From Oscillibacter sp. (GTDB taxonomy: Bacteria > Bacillota > Clostridia > Oscillospirales > Oscillospiraceae): DNA of 37,042 bases. The position numbers and the translations under genes are program-made. The stretch is from positions 1 through 37,042 of the forward strand of contig JALCRQ010000009.1 of NCBI GenBank assembly GCA_022652655.1. Reading direction: 5' to 3'. The notes below the pieces were generated by a model that saw only the letters and a list, made by a program, of their open reading frames with translations, did not search any database and had not been told where the DNA came from. Each line of letters begins with the position of its first letter. The first letter of the stretch is position 1. Positions 7,730 through 15,559 of the stretch are shown piece after piece.

Positions 7730-10700
7730 CTACTTGATCTTCAGCTCTTTTGCCATGTCGTTGAGATTGATGGTGAGAATCTTGGACACGCCCTGCTCCT
7801 GCATGGTGACGCCGTAGAGGATGTCCGATTCCTCCATGGTGCCGCGTCGGTGGGTGATGACGATAAACTGCGTCCTGTCCGACAGTGTCCGCATGTAGCG
7901 GGCATAGCGGGTGACATTGGCGTCGTCCAGCGCCGCCTCGATCTCATCCATCACGCAGAACGGCGTGGGATGTACCTTCAGAATCGCGAAATACAGCGCG
8001 ATGGCCACAAATGCCTTCTCTCCGCCGGAGAGGAGGGAAATCGTCCGCAGGGTCTTGCCCGGCGGCTGGGCCCGGATCTCAATGCCGCAGTTGAGAATGT
8101 CGTTGGGATCCTCCAGCTCCAGTGCCGCCTGTCCTCCGCCGAAAAGATCGGCAAACGTCTCTTGAAAACTCTTCTGCAAAAGGGCGAACTGCTGGGCAAA
8201 AATCCGGGTCATCTGCTCCGTCAGCTCTCCGATGACGCCCTCCAGCTCCCCCTTGGCCTTTTCCACGTCGTCCCGCTGACCGGTGAGATAGGTATAGCGG
8301 GTGTTGACTCGCTCAAATTCCTCAATGGCGCCGATATTGGGCGTGCCCAGCGCGGACATGTCCCGCTTCAGCTCCCCGATGCGGCGGGTGGCCTTGGCCA
8401 TGCTGGAAAGCTCGATCCGCTGGGCCTGGGCGTCGGAGTGGTTCAGCTCGTAACGCTCCCAGAGCCGGTCGAGTATCTGCTTTTCCTCCATGGCGGAGGC
8501 GGAGAGCTTCTGCTCCAGCCGGGACGCCGCCCGCTCCAGATTCAGCAGCGTCTCGTTCATCTCCTGCCCCGCCCGGTTTTTGGCGGTGCGCTGCGCCTCC
8601 AGCTCCAGCTTCTGCCGGTTCAGCTCCGCGATTCTGTCCCGAAGCTCCTGGGCCTGGGCCTGCAGCGTCTGCGCGTTTTTCCGATGGTCGGAGATCTCTG
8701 TTTCCGCCTGGGCGATGGCTGCCCGGCAGGCTTCCGCCTGCCGCTTTTTGTCGTCTCTGGCCTCGGACATCTGCCCCCGCAGCTGCTGAAGCTCCGTTAG
8801 AGCGCGCTCTGTGGTCTCCTTCTCGGCGGTCAGAGCCGCCAGTTCGGATTTTCCGGCGCTGACCCGCTCGCCCAGCTCCCCGGACCGGGCCAGAAGCTCC
8901 GTCTGTCCGGCCAGGATTTCCGCCGCGTCGGCGCGGCACTTCTCCGCCGCCTGCTCCTGCTCCGCCACGGTCTTTTCCGCCTGGGCCGCCCGCAGGGCGT
9001 TGTCCGCCAGCCGGCCGGCCAGACGTTTCTCCTCGCCGGCCAGATTCTCAAGATTCTCCCGCAGGCCGTCCAGCAAAATCTGATAGTGCTTCTCCGCGCT
9101 CTCCAGCCGGAGGACCTCATCCTCCGCCGCCCGGCGCTGGGCCTCCGCCGTGGTAAGCTCGTACTTCGCGGCCTCCAGCTCCCGCCGGAGGGTCTCCTCC
9201 GTCCGGACGGCGTCCGCCTGCTGCGCCGCAAGCTCCTGTGCCCGGGACTGCAGAGCGGTCAGCTCCGCCGCACGGGACAGCACGCCCGCGTGCTGATTGA
9301 CGCTGCCGCCGGTCATGGAGCCGCCGCGGTTGATGACCTGGCCGTCCAGCGTCACGATACGGAACCGGTTTCCGTACTTCCGGGAGATGGCGATGCCGCA
9401 GTCCAGATCCTCCGCGATCACCGTGCGGCCCAGAAGATTCAGGAAAATGCCCCTGTACTGCCCGTCAAAGGAGATCAGCCGGGAGGCAACGCCCACGTAA
9501 CCGGATTCCTTTTCCAGCTGCGGCTCCCGCAGCTCGTCCCCCCGGATGGTGTTCATCGGCAGGAACGTCGCCCGGCCGCCGTCCCGGCGCTTGAGAAAGC
9601 CGATGGCGCCCTTGGCGTCCTCCTCCCGTTCCACTACAATGTTCTGCAGTCCCGCGCCCAGCGCGATCTCGATGGCGACGGTGTATTTTGCGTCGGTCTT
9701 CATCAGCCCGGCCACAGGCCCGCGGATGCCCCGCAGGGAGTCCTGCGCCTGGCAGACCAGGCGGACGGCCTTGGAAAAGCCCTCGTATTCCTTCTCCATC
9801 TCCCGGAGCATGCGGATCCGGTTATCCACCGCCCCCGCGTCCATGGTGAGCTTCAGTTTTTTCTCCGCGGCGGCGGCGGCCTTCTTCGTCCGCTCCTCCA
9901 TCCGCAGATTGTGTCCCTCGATCACGTTGGAGGCGGCTGTCACCTCGTCCCGGGCATCCTCCAGCGCATGGCGGCTGCTCCGGCTCTCCGCCTCCGCGGC
10001 CGTGAGGCGCTCCTGCGTCCCCGCGCGCTCCTGCGCCGCGGCGTCCCGACGCTGGGTCAGCTGCTCGCTCTCCGCCGCCGCGGCGGAGCACTCCGCCCGG
10101 GCATCGGCGGCGGCCGCCACAGCCAGCGCCTCGGCGCCCCGCAGGGCCTCGGCCCGGGTCTGGGCTCCGCCCACCCGCTGGGAGGCCTCCGCGGCCTGAG
10201 CCATCAGCGCGTCCAGCTCCCCGTTCAGACGCAGCAGCCGCTCCCCGATCTCTCCGATCCGGGCTGTCTGGGCGTCGATCCTGCTCTGCAGGCCGCCGGT
10301 TCTGCTGTCCTGCTCCTCAAGCTCCTGCTCCGCCTGCCGGATATTCTCCCGATTGTGGGCAATGGTGCTCTCCAGCACCGCCACGGCAGACTCCTCACCG
10401 GAGATTCCCGAATCCAGCGTGGAGGCCTCCGTGCGAAGCTGCTCCGCCGTCAGATCCAGCTCCTGCATCTGCCCGCCGCACTTTTCGCCCTCGGCATACA
10501 GGCTGTCCAGATTGGCCTGCGCCTCCCGGCAGTTTTCCTGGGCCGCGCGGAAGTCCGACTCCAGCTTCCGCTGCTCCACCTTCAGCTCGTCCAGATTCTG
10601 AAGCCACACGGAGATCTCCAGCGACCGGAGCTCGTCCCGCAGCACCAGATATTTCTTGGCCTTTTCCGCCTGGTCCCGCAGCGGCTCCACCTGCAGCTCC

Positions 10701-11296
10701 AGCTCCGCGATTTTATCATTGACGCGCAGCAGGTTTTCCTCCGTCCGCTCCAGCCGGCGCTCAGACTCCTCCTTGCGGTGGCGGTATTTGGAGATGCCCG
10801 CCGCCTCCTCAAAAATATCCCGGCGGTCGCCGCTTTTCGTGGAGAGGATTTCGTCGATTTTCCCCTGGCCGATGAGGGAATAGCCCTCCCGGCCCATGCC
10901 GGTATCCAAAAACAGCTCCGTCACATCCCGGAGGCGAACGGACTGTCTGTTTACATAATATTCGCTCTCGCCGCTGCGGTAGTACCGGCGGGTGACGGCC
11001 ACCTCAGTTTCCTCCAGCGCGGGAAAAATATGCCCGGTATTGTCCAGAATCAGCGTCACCTGGGCGAAGCCCAGCTGGGGCCGCTTGGCTGTGCCGCCGA
11101 AAATCACATCCTCCATTTTCGTGCCCCGGAGGCTCTTGGTGCTCTGCTCGCCCATGACCCAGCGAATGGCGTCGGAGATGTTGGATTTCCCGCTTCCGTT
11201 GGGGCCCACGATGGCGGTGATCTCCTCGCCGAAATTCAGAACCGTCTTATCTGGAAAGGACTTAAATCCCTGAATTTCCAATGCTTTGAGGTACAT
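7730..11296 (-). CDS. smc: Chromosome partition protein Smc
   Basis: SMC ATPase that, with ScpA and ScpB (not in this window), loops and segregates the chromosome. The 1188-residue length is standard. N-terminal head: Walker A GPNGSGKS at 31-38 and a Q-loop region with KMEDVIFGGT. Two coiled-coil arms rich in Ala/Glu/Arg flank a hinge at about 520-650 (GIRGPVAGLM, IALGAGLQNIVVE, GRATFLPM). C-terminal head: signature LLSGGEKAFVAIAL, Walker B CVMDEIEAALDDANV and D-loop. Start at 11296 (MYLKALEIQGFKSF) has GAGG 8 bases upstream and matches the family; the frame stays open a further 261 codons upstream, but that part overlaps the next gene and is not protein-like. No rnc (RNase III) precedes it. 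Confidence 0.98.
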   Translation of the reverse strand: MYLKALEIQGFKSFPDKTVLNFGEEITAIVGPNGSGKSNISDAIRWVMGEQSTKSLRGTKMEDVIFGGTAKRPQLGFAQVTLILDNTGHIFPALEETEVAVTRRYYRSGESEYYVNRQSVRLRDVTELFLDTGMGREGYSLIGQGKIDEILSTKSGDRRDIFEEAAGISKYRHRKEESERRLERTEENLLRVNDKIAELELQVEPLRDQAEKAKKYLVLRDELRSLEISVWLQNLDELKVEQRKLESDFRAAQENCREAQANLDSLYAEGEKCGGQMQELDLTAEQLRTEASTLDSGISGEESAVAVLESTIAHNRENIRQAEQELEEQDSRTGGLQSRIDAQTARIGEIGERLLRLNGELDALMAQAAEASQRVGGAQTRAEALRGAEALAVAAAADARAECSAAAAESEQLTQRRDAAAQERAGTQERLTAAEAESRSSRHALEDARDEVTAASNVIEGHNLRMEERTKKAAAAAEKKLKLTMDAGAVDNRIRMLREMEKEYEGFSKAVRLVCQAQDSLRGIRGPVAGLMKTDAKYTVAIEIALGAGLQNIVVEREEDAKGAIGFLKRRDGGRATFLPMNTIRGDELREPQLEKESGYVGVASRLISFDGQYRGIFLNLLGRTVIAEDLDCGIAISRKYGNRFRIVTLDGQVINRGGSMTGGSVNQHAGVLSRAAELTALQSRAQELAAQQADAVRTEETLRRELEAAKYELTTAEAQRRAAEDEVLRLESAEKHYQILLDGLRENLENLAGEEKRLAGRLADNALRAAQAEKTVAEQEQAAEKCRADAAEILAGQTELLARSGELGERVSAGKSELAALTAEKETTERALTELQQLRGQMSEARDDKKRQAEACRAAIAQAETEISDHRKNAQTLQAQAQELRDRIAELNRQKLELEAQRTAKNRAGQEMNETLLNLERAASRLEQKLSASAMEEKQILDRLWERYELNHSDAQAQRIELSSMAKATRRIGELKRDMSALGTPNIGAIEEFERVNTRYTYLTGQRDDVEKAKGELEGVIGELTEQMTRIFAQQFALLQKSFQETFADLFGGGQAALELEDPNDILNCGIEIRAQPPGKTLRTISLLSGGEKAFVAIALYFAILKVHPTPFCVMDEIEAALDDANVTRYARYMRTLSDRTQFIVITHRRGTMEESDILYGVTMQEQGVSKILTINLNDMAKELKIK

Positions 11297-11542
11297 AAGC
11301 GTTCCTCTTTCTTTCCATAAGTTCTCGCCTTCCGGCGTCGGGGCAGCTCTCGCCGCTCCCGCAGCCCTCCGGGGCCTCCCGGTAAACCGGCGCGGCAAAA
11401 CGCAGGGAGCTCCCGCCCGAAACGGCGGATGGGAGCGGAAACCTGCCGTTCCGCCTCCCCGCCGCTCAAAACCGGACCCTTTAGCCGTCCCTTCTCCGAA
11501 CACAGTGATTCCGTTTCGGAAAAGAGGCTGATACATCTTGAA
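11297..11542 (-). other. Long untranslated leader of smc
   Basis: About 240 bases lie between the predicted transcription start (near 11536) and the smc ATG. I see no gene, no T-box or other recognised riboswitch, and no hairpin followed by a U-run. It is GC-rich with several short self-complementary stretches. Together with 11572-11698, where I also see nothing, it makes up the 449-base non-coding gap before the next gene. Confidence 0.5.
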
Positions 11543-11571
11543 AGTGTAGCATATCGGGCCATTCTTTTCAA
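11543..11571 (-). promoter_or_regulatory. Sigma-A-like promoter of the smc-ftsY-rph-rdgB-yhbY-nadD/yqeK-lcp-rsfS operon
   Basis: TTGAAA (11571-11566), 17-base spacer, TACACT (11548-11543) on the minus strand. It stands in an AT-richer island between the terminator of the DUF2871 unit and smc. Downstream genes have gaps of at most about 70 bases with no clear terminator as far as rsfS. Confidence 0.8.
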
Positions 11572-11691
11572 GATTTGTTTGCCGCGCTGCCCCGGCTGTC
11601 CCGTGTCCCGGCCCAGTGCGGGAGCTTTGGCGGTCTCCGCCTTTCCCCGGCGCAATCCCCCGCATGCCGCCGGAGCAGGGGCCTCCGGACG

Positions 11692-11728
11692 CAAAAGCGG
11701 GAGGCGGAACCTCCCGGTTCCGTCTCCC
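11692..11728 (-). terminator. Terminator of the TetR/7TM/DUF2871 operon
   Basis: A 13-bp stem (GGGAGACGGAACC with GGTTCCGCCTCCC, one G-U pair) with a 4-base loop, followed in the transcript by GC then TTTTGC. It begins 18 bases after the DUF2871 stop. The U-run is short (four). Confidence 0.75.
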
Positions 11729-11745
11729 ACCGTCCGGAGCTGTTT

Positions 11746-12159
11746 TCAGTTTTTCGCCGTCTTTTTCAGGCTGACCAGCAGCAGGACAAGGCCCGTGCCC
11801 ACCAGAATGTGTCCGATGCCGGCAATGCCGGAGACAGCGGCGCTGGCCCCGGCGGAGAGACTGACGCCCAGAACCTGCGGGATTCCCCGGACGATCAGCA
11901 TGGCGGCCGTCAGCGGCAGACCGATGTTGTAAAGGCACAGGAACAGACGGAAGGTCTTCTGCGCTTTGAGATCGGCGTGTGCGGCAAACAGCGCCACAAA
12001 GAGAAAGACCATCATGCCCAGCGCAAAGAGATGTGTATGTACCTTCCCCAGCGCGGTGACGCCGGTAAAGCCGTTCCACTTGGTAAATTCCCGGTAGAAA
12101 ACGCCGCCGGCCATGGCGGCCACAGCATAGCCCAGGGAGAAATTCAGGTATTTTTTCAT
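11746..12159 (-). CDS. DUF2871-family membrane protein
   Basis: 137 residues with four hydrophobic segments at roughly 5-22, 42-62, 72-90 and 105-130. The motif FYREFTKWNGFTG followed by VHTHLFALGMM matches what I know of DUF2871, a family of small four-helix membrane proteins with conserved histidines and no established function. The His pair in KVHTHLF could bind a metal or haem; that is speculation. It starts one base after the stop of the upstream 7TM gene, with AAGGA inside that gene's end, so the two are almost certainly co-translated. Last gene of the TetR-controlled unit, followed by a terminator. Confidence 0.75.
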   Translation of the reverse strand: MKKYLNFSLGYAVAAMAGGVFYREFTKWNGFTGVTALGKVHTHLFALGMMVFLFVALFAAHADLKAQKTFRLFLCLYNIGLPLTAAMLIVRGIPQVLGVSLSAGASAAVSGIAGIGHILVGTGLVLLLVSLKKTAKN

Positions 12160-12160
12160 G

Positions 12161-12823
12161 TCAGCAGCTTCCTTTCATTGCCCGGTACCCGATGGAGACC
12201 GTCCAGACATAGGCGCAGGTCTTGGGGATCATCAAAGCCCCCACGGCGGGCACGGCGTCCGCAAACAAAACCACGGGGAGATAGCACGCGAAGCTCAGCA
12301 CCACGGTCAGCCACAAAAAGCGGAAGGGACGGTCGCGCTCCCTCTTTGCGCTCCGGTAAAAGAGCACCGCGACCAGCGCTCCCAGCAGCGCGAAGGGAAT
12401 GTTGCGGTAAATCCCCCAGGACAGCGGAGGCGCCGCACCTGTCCAGTCGTTCTGGGGCAGCAGGCAGAGGAAAATCCGAGAGAGGGCCAGAATCCAGACC
12501 CCCGCGGTTATCCCGCCCCTGCCGGAGACGGAGTACCGGGCGCGCCAGACGTAGTAGAGCAGCACGTAGAAAACCGTCATCGTAACCGAGGTGACCAATT
12601 TCCCCACGCCCAGGGCGGCGGTGTAATCCGCGAGTCCGGTGGTACACAGCGCCACGGCCCGGGGCACCAGATGGAAGGCGTCGCCACAGCCCAGGGTGAC
12701 GGCCATGACGCCGTAGAGCTGATATTGCCTCCGTCCTCCGCTGCCCCGGAGCATCCCCACGCCCAGGGTAATGACAGTCGTCAGATAGACAATGTCGAAC
12801 AGTGTCTCAAAAACAGCCTGCAT
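12161..12823 (-). CDS. Seven-helix membrane protein of unknown function
   Basis: I do not recognise a family. The 220-residue protein shows about seven hydrophobic segments (roughly 3-25, 37-62, 70-95, 104-125, 138-155, 165-187, 192-213). Charged connectors such as RSAKRERDRPFR are consistent with cytoplasmic loops. Notable residues are GCGDAFHLVPR in helix 2 and PKTCAYVW in helix 7. Start at 12823 is chosen because AAAGGA lies 9 bases upstream; the ATG at 12832 has the site almost touching it. It follows the TetR gene by 57 bases and abuts the DUF2871 gene, so it is probably regulated by that TetR protein. A transporter or membrane sensor are both possible. Confidence 0.8.
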   Translation of the reverse strand: MQAVFETLFDIVYLTTVITLGVGMLRGSGGRRQYQLYGVMAVTLGCGDAFHLVPRAVALCTTGLADYTAALGVGKLVTSVTMTVFYVLLYYVWRARYSVSGRGGITAGVWILALSRIFLCLLPQNDWTGAAPPLSWGIYRNIPFALLGALVAVLFYRSAKRERDRPFRFLWLTVVLSFACYLPVVLFADAVPAVGALMIPKTCAYVWTVSIGYRAMKGSC

Positions 12824-12880
12824 AAATTTCATTCCTTTCAGCCCAAACGGCATCTCAATTTGTTTACCGGGAAACGGCGG

Positions 12881-13444
12881 CTATCCCGTATAGAGCGTGC
12901 GGCGGATCATCTCCAGCAGGATCTCGCAGTCGTCTTTTTTTTGAACCAGAAGCGTCAGAATATTCCAAAAAACAAACTCAATCAAATCCTCCTTGGAAAA
13001 GCCGGCGCGAAACGCGTCCCCCCGGACGGCGCCGTCCGCCTCCAGCGCCTCCGCCATGCCCAGTTTCATGTGGTCAAAACAGCGCTCCATCTTCTCCCGG
13101 GCCCTGCTTCTGCCCGCGCTGGCGACGCTGATGGAGTGGGCGGTAAAAAAGTTCGGGTACTCCCCGGCGCCTCGCCGCACACTCTCGAAAATCCAGCGCA
13201 CATACTCGGGAAACGGCAGATCGGCCCTGCAGGCGCGATCCATCTGGAAAATGTCTCCCCACACACTTTCGATGGCGGCCATGACCAGCTCGTCCTTGGA
13301 GGGAAAATAATTGTAGAGCGAGCCCAGCGCGATATGACCGGCCTCGGCCACGGAGCGCATATTCAGCGCCGTCAGGCCCTTTTCCGCCACCACCTGGCGG
13401 CAGCTTTTCAGGATGGCCTCTCTGGATGTCACCACGGTATTAAT
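12881..13444 (-). CDS. TetR/AcrR-family transcriptional regulator
   Basis: The N-terminal 50 residues form a TetR helix-turn-helix: SREAILKSCRQVVAEKG, then LNMRSVAEAGHIALGSLYNYFPSKDEL, the family signature. The remaining 130 residues are helical ligand-binding/dimer domain with no recognisable specificity. The start is uncertain. The only nearby ATG (13474) overlaps the -10 box of a consensus promoter and so would lie upstream of the transcript. The strong AGGAGG at 13457-13452 is 7 bases before an ATT at 13444 and 16 before a GTG at 13435; I give 13444 but GTG is possible. It heads the unit with the 7TM and DUF2871 genes and likely represses itself through the inverted repeat in its promoter. 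Confidence 0.9.
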   Translation of the reverse strand: MNTVVTSREAILKSCRQVVAEKGLTALNMRSVAEAGHIALGSLYNYFPSKDELVMAAIESVWGDIFQMDRACRADLPFPEYVRWIFESVRRGAGEYPNFFTAHSISVASAGRSRAREKMERCFDHMKLGMAEALEADGAVRGDAFRAGFSKEDLIEFVFWNILTLLVQKKDDCEILLEMIRRTLYTG

Positions 13445-13472
13445 AGAATCGCCTCCTAACTGAACATTGTTC

Positions 13473-13500
13473 ATTATAGACAAACTTTCCGGTTTGTCAA
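13473..13500 (-). promoter_or_regulatory. Consensus promoter of the TetR operon
   Basis: TTGACA (13500-13495), 16-base spacer, TATAAT (13478-13473) on the minus strand, a perfect match at both boxes. Predicted transcription start near 13466, leaving a short leader that contains AGGAGG. Confidence 0.9.
13479..13498. promoter_or_regulatory. Probable TetR operator in the promoter spacer
   Basis: Perfect inverted repeat GACAAAC-N6-GTTTGTC, 20 bases long, filling the spacer between the -35 and -10 boxes and touching both. A bound TetR dimer here would block RNA polymerase, the usual autoregulation of this family. The binding itself is inferred from position and symmetry. Confidence 0.75.
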
Positions 13501-13533
13501 GCGCCGCGAAAAATCCGCCCCCGGCCGGGCGGC

Positions 13534-13573
13534 AAAAAGGAGAGGCTGGCATCTTCCCGATGTCAGCCTCTCC
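13534..13573 (-). terminator. Terminator of the SLH-DUF4358-DHHW gene
   Basis: 14-bp stem (GGAGAGGCTGACAT with ATGCCAGCCTCTCC, one mismatch) and 7-base loop, followed by five U in the minus-strand transcript. It lies 43 bases after the stop codon and just upstream of the TetR promoter, so it insulates the two units. Confidence 0.9.
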
Positions 13574-13615
13574 GGCCGGCTGAAAAAATCAAAACCCGGG
13601 GACAGCGCGCCGCTT

Positions 13616-15466
13616 TTACTTCAAAAGGCGGCTGTTGTTCACCACCTGATCGGAAAAGAGGCACAGCACGTCGGCTCCGCCGAACTCCACATACTGCGGC
13701 AGGAGCGAGGAGGACATATACCGCAGATCCACCAGGGTGATTTTGGAGTAGGCGTCCAGCAGCAGCGGAACGAGGCTGCTGGCGTAGGAATCCCGGAAAA
13801 CCACCAGTTCCCGCTGCGGCGCCGCGGGGTTGGTGATGACGGTCAGCGGCGTGGGCCCGGAGAGAAACAGGTCATAGGGCGAGGCGGTGTCCAGCGCTGA
13901 GAGGGCATAAACGCCGTGGAACGCGGGGTGCTGAACGTCCTGAACCTGCGCGCTTCCGGTGGCCGGACTGGTAAGCCAGCGCACCGTCTCCGACTCCAGC
14001 GAGGCGTCCAGCGTCCGGTAAGCCCCCACAAAGCCGTCCCGGGACAAGGCGGTAAACGCGGAGCGGTCCACCGTGAAATGCATGGCTGTCCCCAGCTTCT
14101 CCGCCGCCGGGAACAGCGTCTCCTGCCGCCAGTGGGCGTCGGTGCGGTAATAGTCCGCCAGCGTCAGCGTGTCTGCCAGCTCCACGCAGGTCCAGCCGGG
14201 CAGCTGCCGGGAAAGGGAGTCGGAGATCAGCGCGTGATCCAGATAGACGGGCAGCTCCGTCCGGGCATAATAGCTCTTGTGGGGGACGGTGGCGCAGAAC
14301 ACCCGGTTTTCAGGAAAGTACGCGCTGCGCAGCGCCGTGAGCTTGTCGGAGAAGCCGCGGATCGACGACGGGTCCGCCGCCTGCACGGCGTCCACATAGG
14401 TACCGCCGGTCTGAATAAGACCGGCGGCAGAAAGTTTTTTGAAGTTGGCCGTGTATTGATCCGCGGCGGTGTTGTCCATGACCAGCAGCACCAGGTTCCC
14501 GATGCTCTCCACCCGGATATTTGCGGGATCCACGCCCACGCAGATCCATTTGTTGGGATTCACGCCCGCGGCGATGTCCCGTTTGACCTGGGCCGTGTCC
14601 GCACCGTCCTTCAGGCGCACCAGGCAGACGGAGTGAGCCTGGGAACTCATCATGGGCTCGCAGGCCACGCCTTCTGTAAAGTCAAGGCTCTTTACACCAA
14701 GGAAGAAGCTCAGATTCTCCTCTGTGATTTTGGTGACGTTCAGGCCGGAGGGGCTGATGCCCTCCACGCCGGCGTAGACCGCTCCCAGAATCTCCGTCAG
14801 GGAATCGCTGAGCGTGACCTTTTCCCCCGCCGTCGCCCGGCCGGCGGACAGCGCCACCTCCGATACCGCTCCGGCGGACACCAGCGCGTCGGCCAGTGTG
14901 CCGCTGCCGCTGTGCATCGCGGCGCCCAGCGCGGCGTAGGACATCAGCACCAGATCCCCCCGCCGGAAATCCCGGGTGCTGACGCCGGCGGGCAGAATCC
15001 CCGCCTTTTTCCCCAGTGTCTCCCACTGGGAATAGACGGTTTGGCTTCCGTCCTGATAACCCAGCGCCCGGAGCACCATCGTGGCATAAGCCTGGGCGCT
15101 CACCTTTGCGCCGGGGACAAACCGCTGGGCGCTGACGCCCCGGGTCAGTCCCTTTTCCACGGCGTAGCCCACATAGGCGGAAGCCTCGCCCTCCGCAACA
15201 TCCGTGAAGGGGTGGGCATGCTGCTCCAGCAGCGCCGCCCGCTCGCCGCCGGTGAGCCGCACCAGCATAATCAGCGATTGCAGCCGGGTGGGAGCCGCGT
15301 CCAGCGCAAAGCCCGTCCCGGTGCCCCGGAACAGGCCCATCTCCTGCAGCGCCTCCGCCTTCCGCTCCGCATCGGCGCTCTCATAGGCCAGGGCGGGCGC
15401 GCACATCCCGATCCCCAGCGCAAGCGTCAGTGCCAGCGCCCACAGCCGCGTCGTCCATCTTTTCAT
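13616..15466 (-). CDS. Secreted SLH-DUF4358-DHHW (SGNH-like) protein
   Basis: 616 residues. Residues 1-28 are a signal peptide (basic start, ALALTLALGIG core, likely cut after ALA). Residues about 35-200 are three SLH-like segments (MGLFRGTGTGF; FTDVAEGEASAYVGYAVEKGLTRG; LGKKAGILPAGVSTRDFRRGD), which usually bind secondary wall polymers. About 220-345 resembles DUF4358. About 355-616 is a DHHW domain with TDAHW at 442-446 (TDHHW in most relatives) and VVFRDSYASS at 557-563, where Ser560 would be the SGNH-type nucleophile; DLRYMSSSLLP follows. DHHW proteins are related to AlgX/AlgJ-type O-acetyltransferases and often sit near MBOAT acyl carriers; none is present here. Start at 15466 has AAGGAG 7 bases upstream. 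The substrate is unknown. Confidence 0.85.
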   Translation of the reverse strand: MKRWTTRLWALALTLALGIGMCAPALAYESADAERKAEALQEMGLFRGTGTGFALDAAPTRLQSLIMLVRLTGGERAALLEQHAHPFTDVAEGEASAYVGYAVEKGLTRGVSAQRFVPGAKVSAQAYATMVLRALGYQDGSQTVYSQWETLGKKAGILPAGVSTRDFRRGDLVLMSYAALGAAMHSGSGTLADALVSAGAVSEVALSAGRATAGEKVTLSDSLTEILGAVYAGVEGISPSGLNVTKITEENLSFFLGVKSLDFTEGVACEPMMSSQAHSVCLVRLKDGADTAQVKRDIAAGVNPNKWICVGVDPANIRVESIGNLVLLVMDNTAADQYTANFKKLSAAGLIQTGGTYVDAVQAADPSSIRGFSDKLTALRSAYFPENRVFCATVPHKSYYARTELPVYLDHALISDSLSRQLPGWTCVELADTLTLADYYRTDAHWRQETLFPAAEKLGTAMHFTVDRSAFTALSRDGFVGAYRTLDASLESETVRWLTSPATGSAQVQDVQHPAFHGVYALSALDTASPYDLFLSGPTPLTVITNPAAPQRELVVFRDSYASSLVPLLLDAYSKITLVDLRYMSSSLLPQYVEFGGADVLCLFSDQVVNNSRLLK

Positions 15467-15559
15467 ATCCCGTCTCCTTCTCATTTGTCATATCACGGAC
15501 TTTTCATCCGGATATTTTATTCAGACGGACGGCGGGCCAAAAAGTTTCCGGTATCTGCC

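Noticed and set aside
9086-11320. 744-codon open frame on the plus strand
   Set aside because: It is antisense to smc, with composition typical of the complement of GC-rich coding DNA, and has no recognisable domain.
11297-12079. 261-codon open extension upstream of the smc start
   Set aside because: It overlaps the DUF2871 gene on the same strand in another frame, is Arg/Gly/Pro-rich as expected of out-of-frame GC-rich DNA, and crosses a terminator and a promoter. Smc is full length from 11296.
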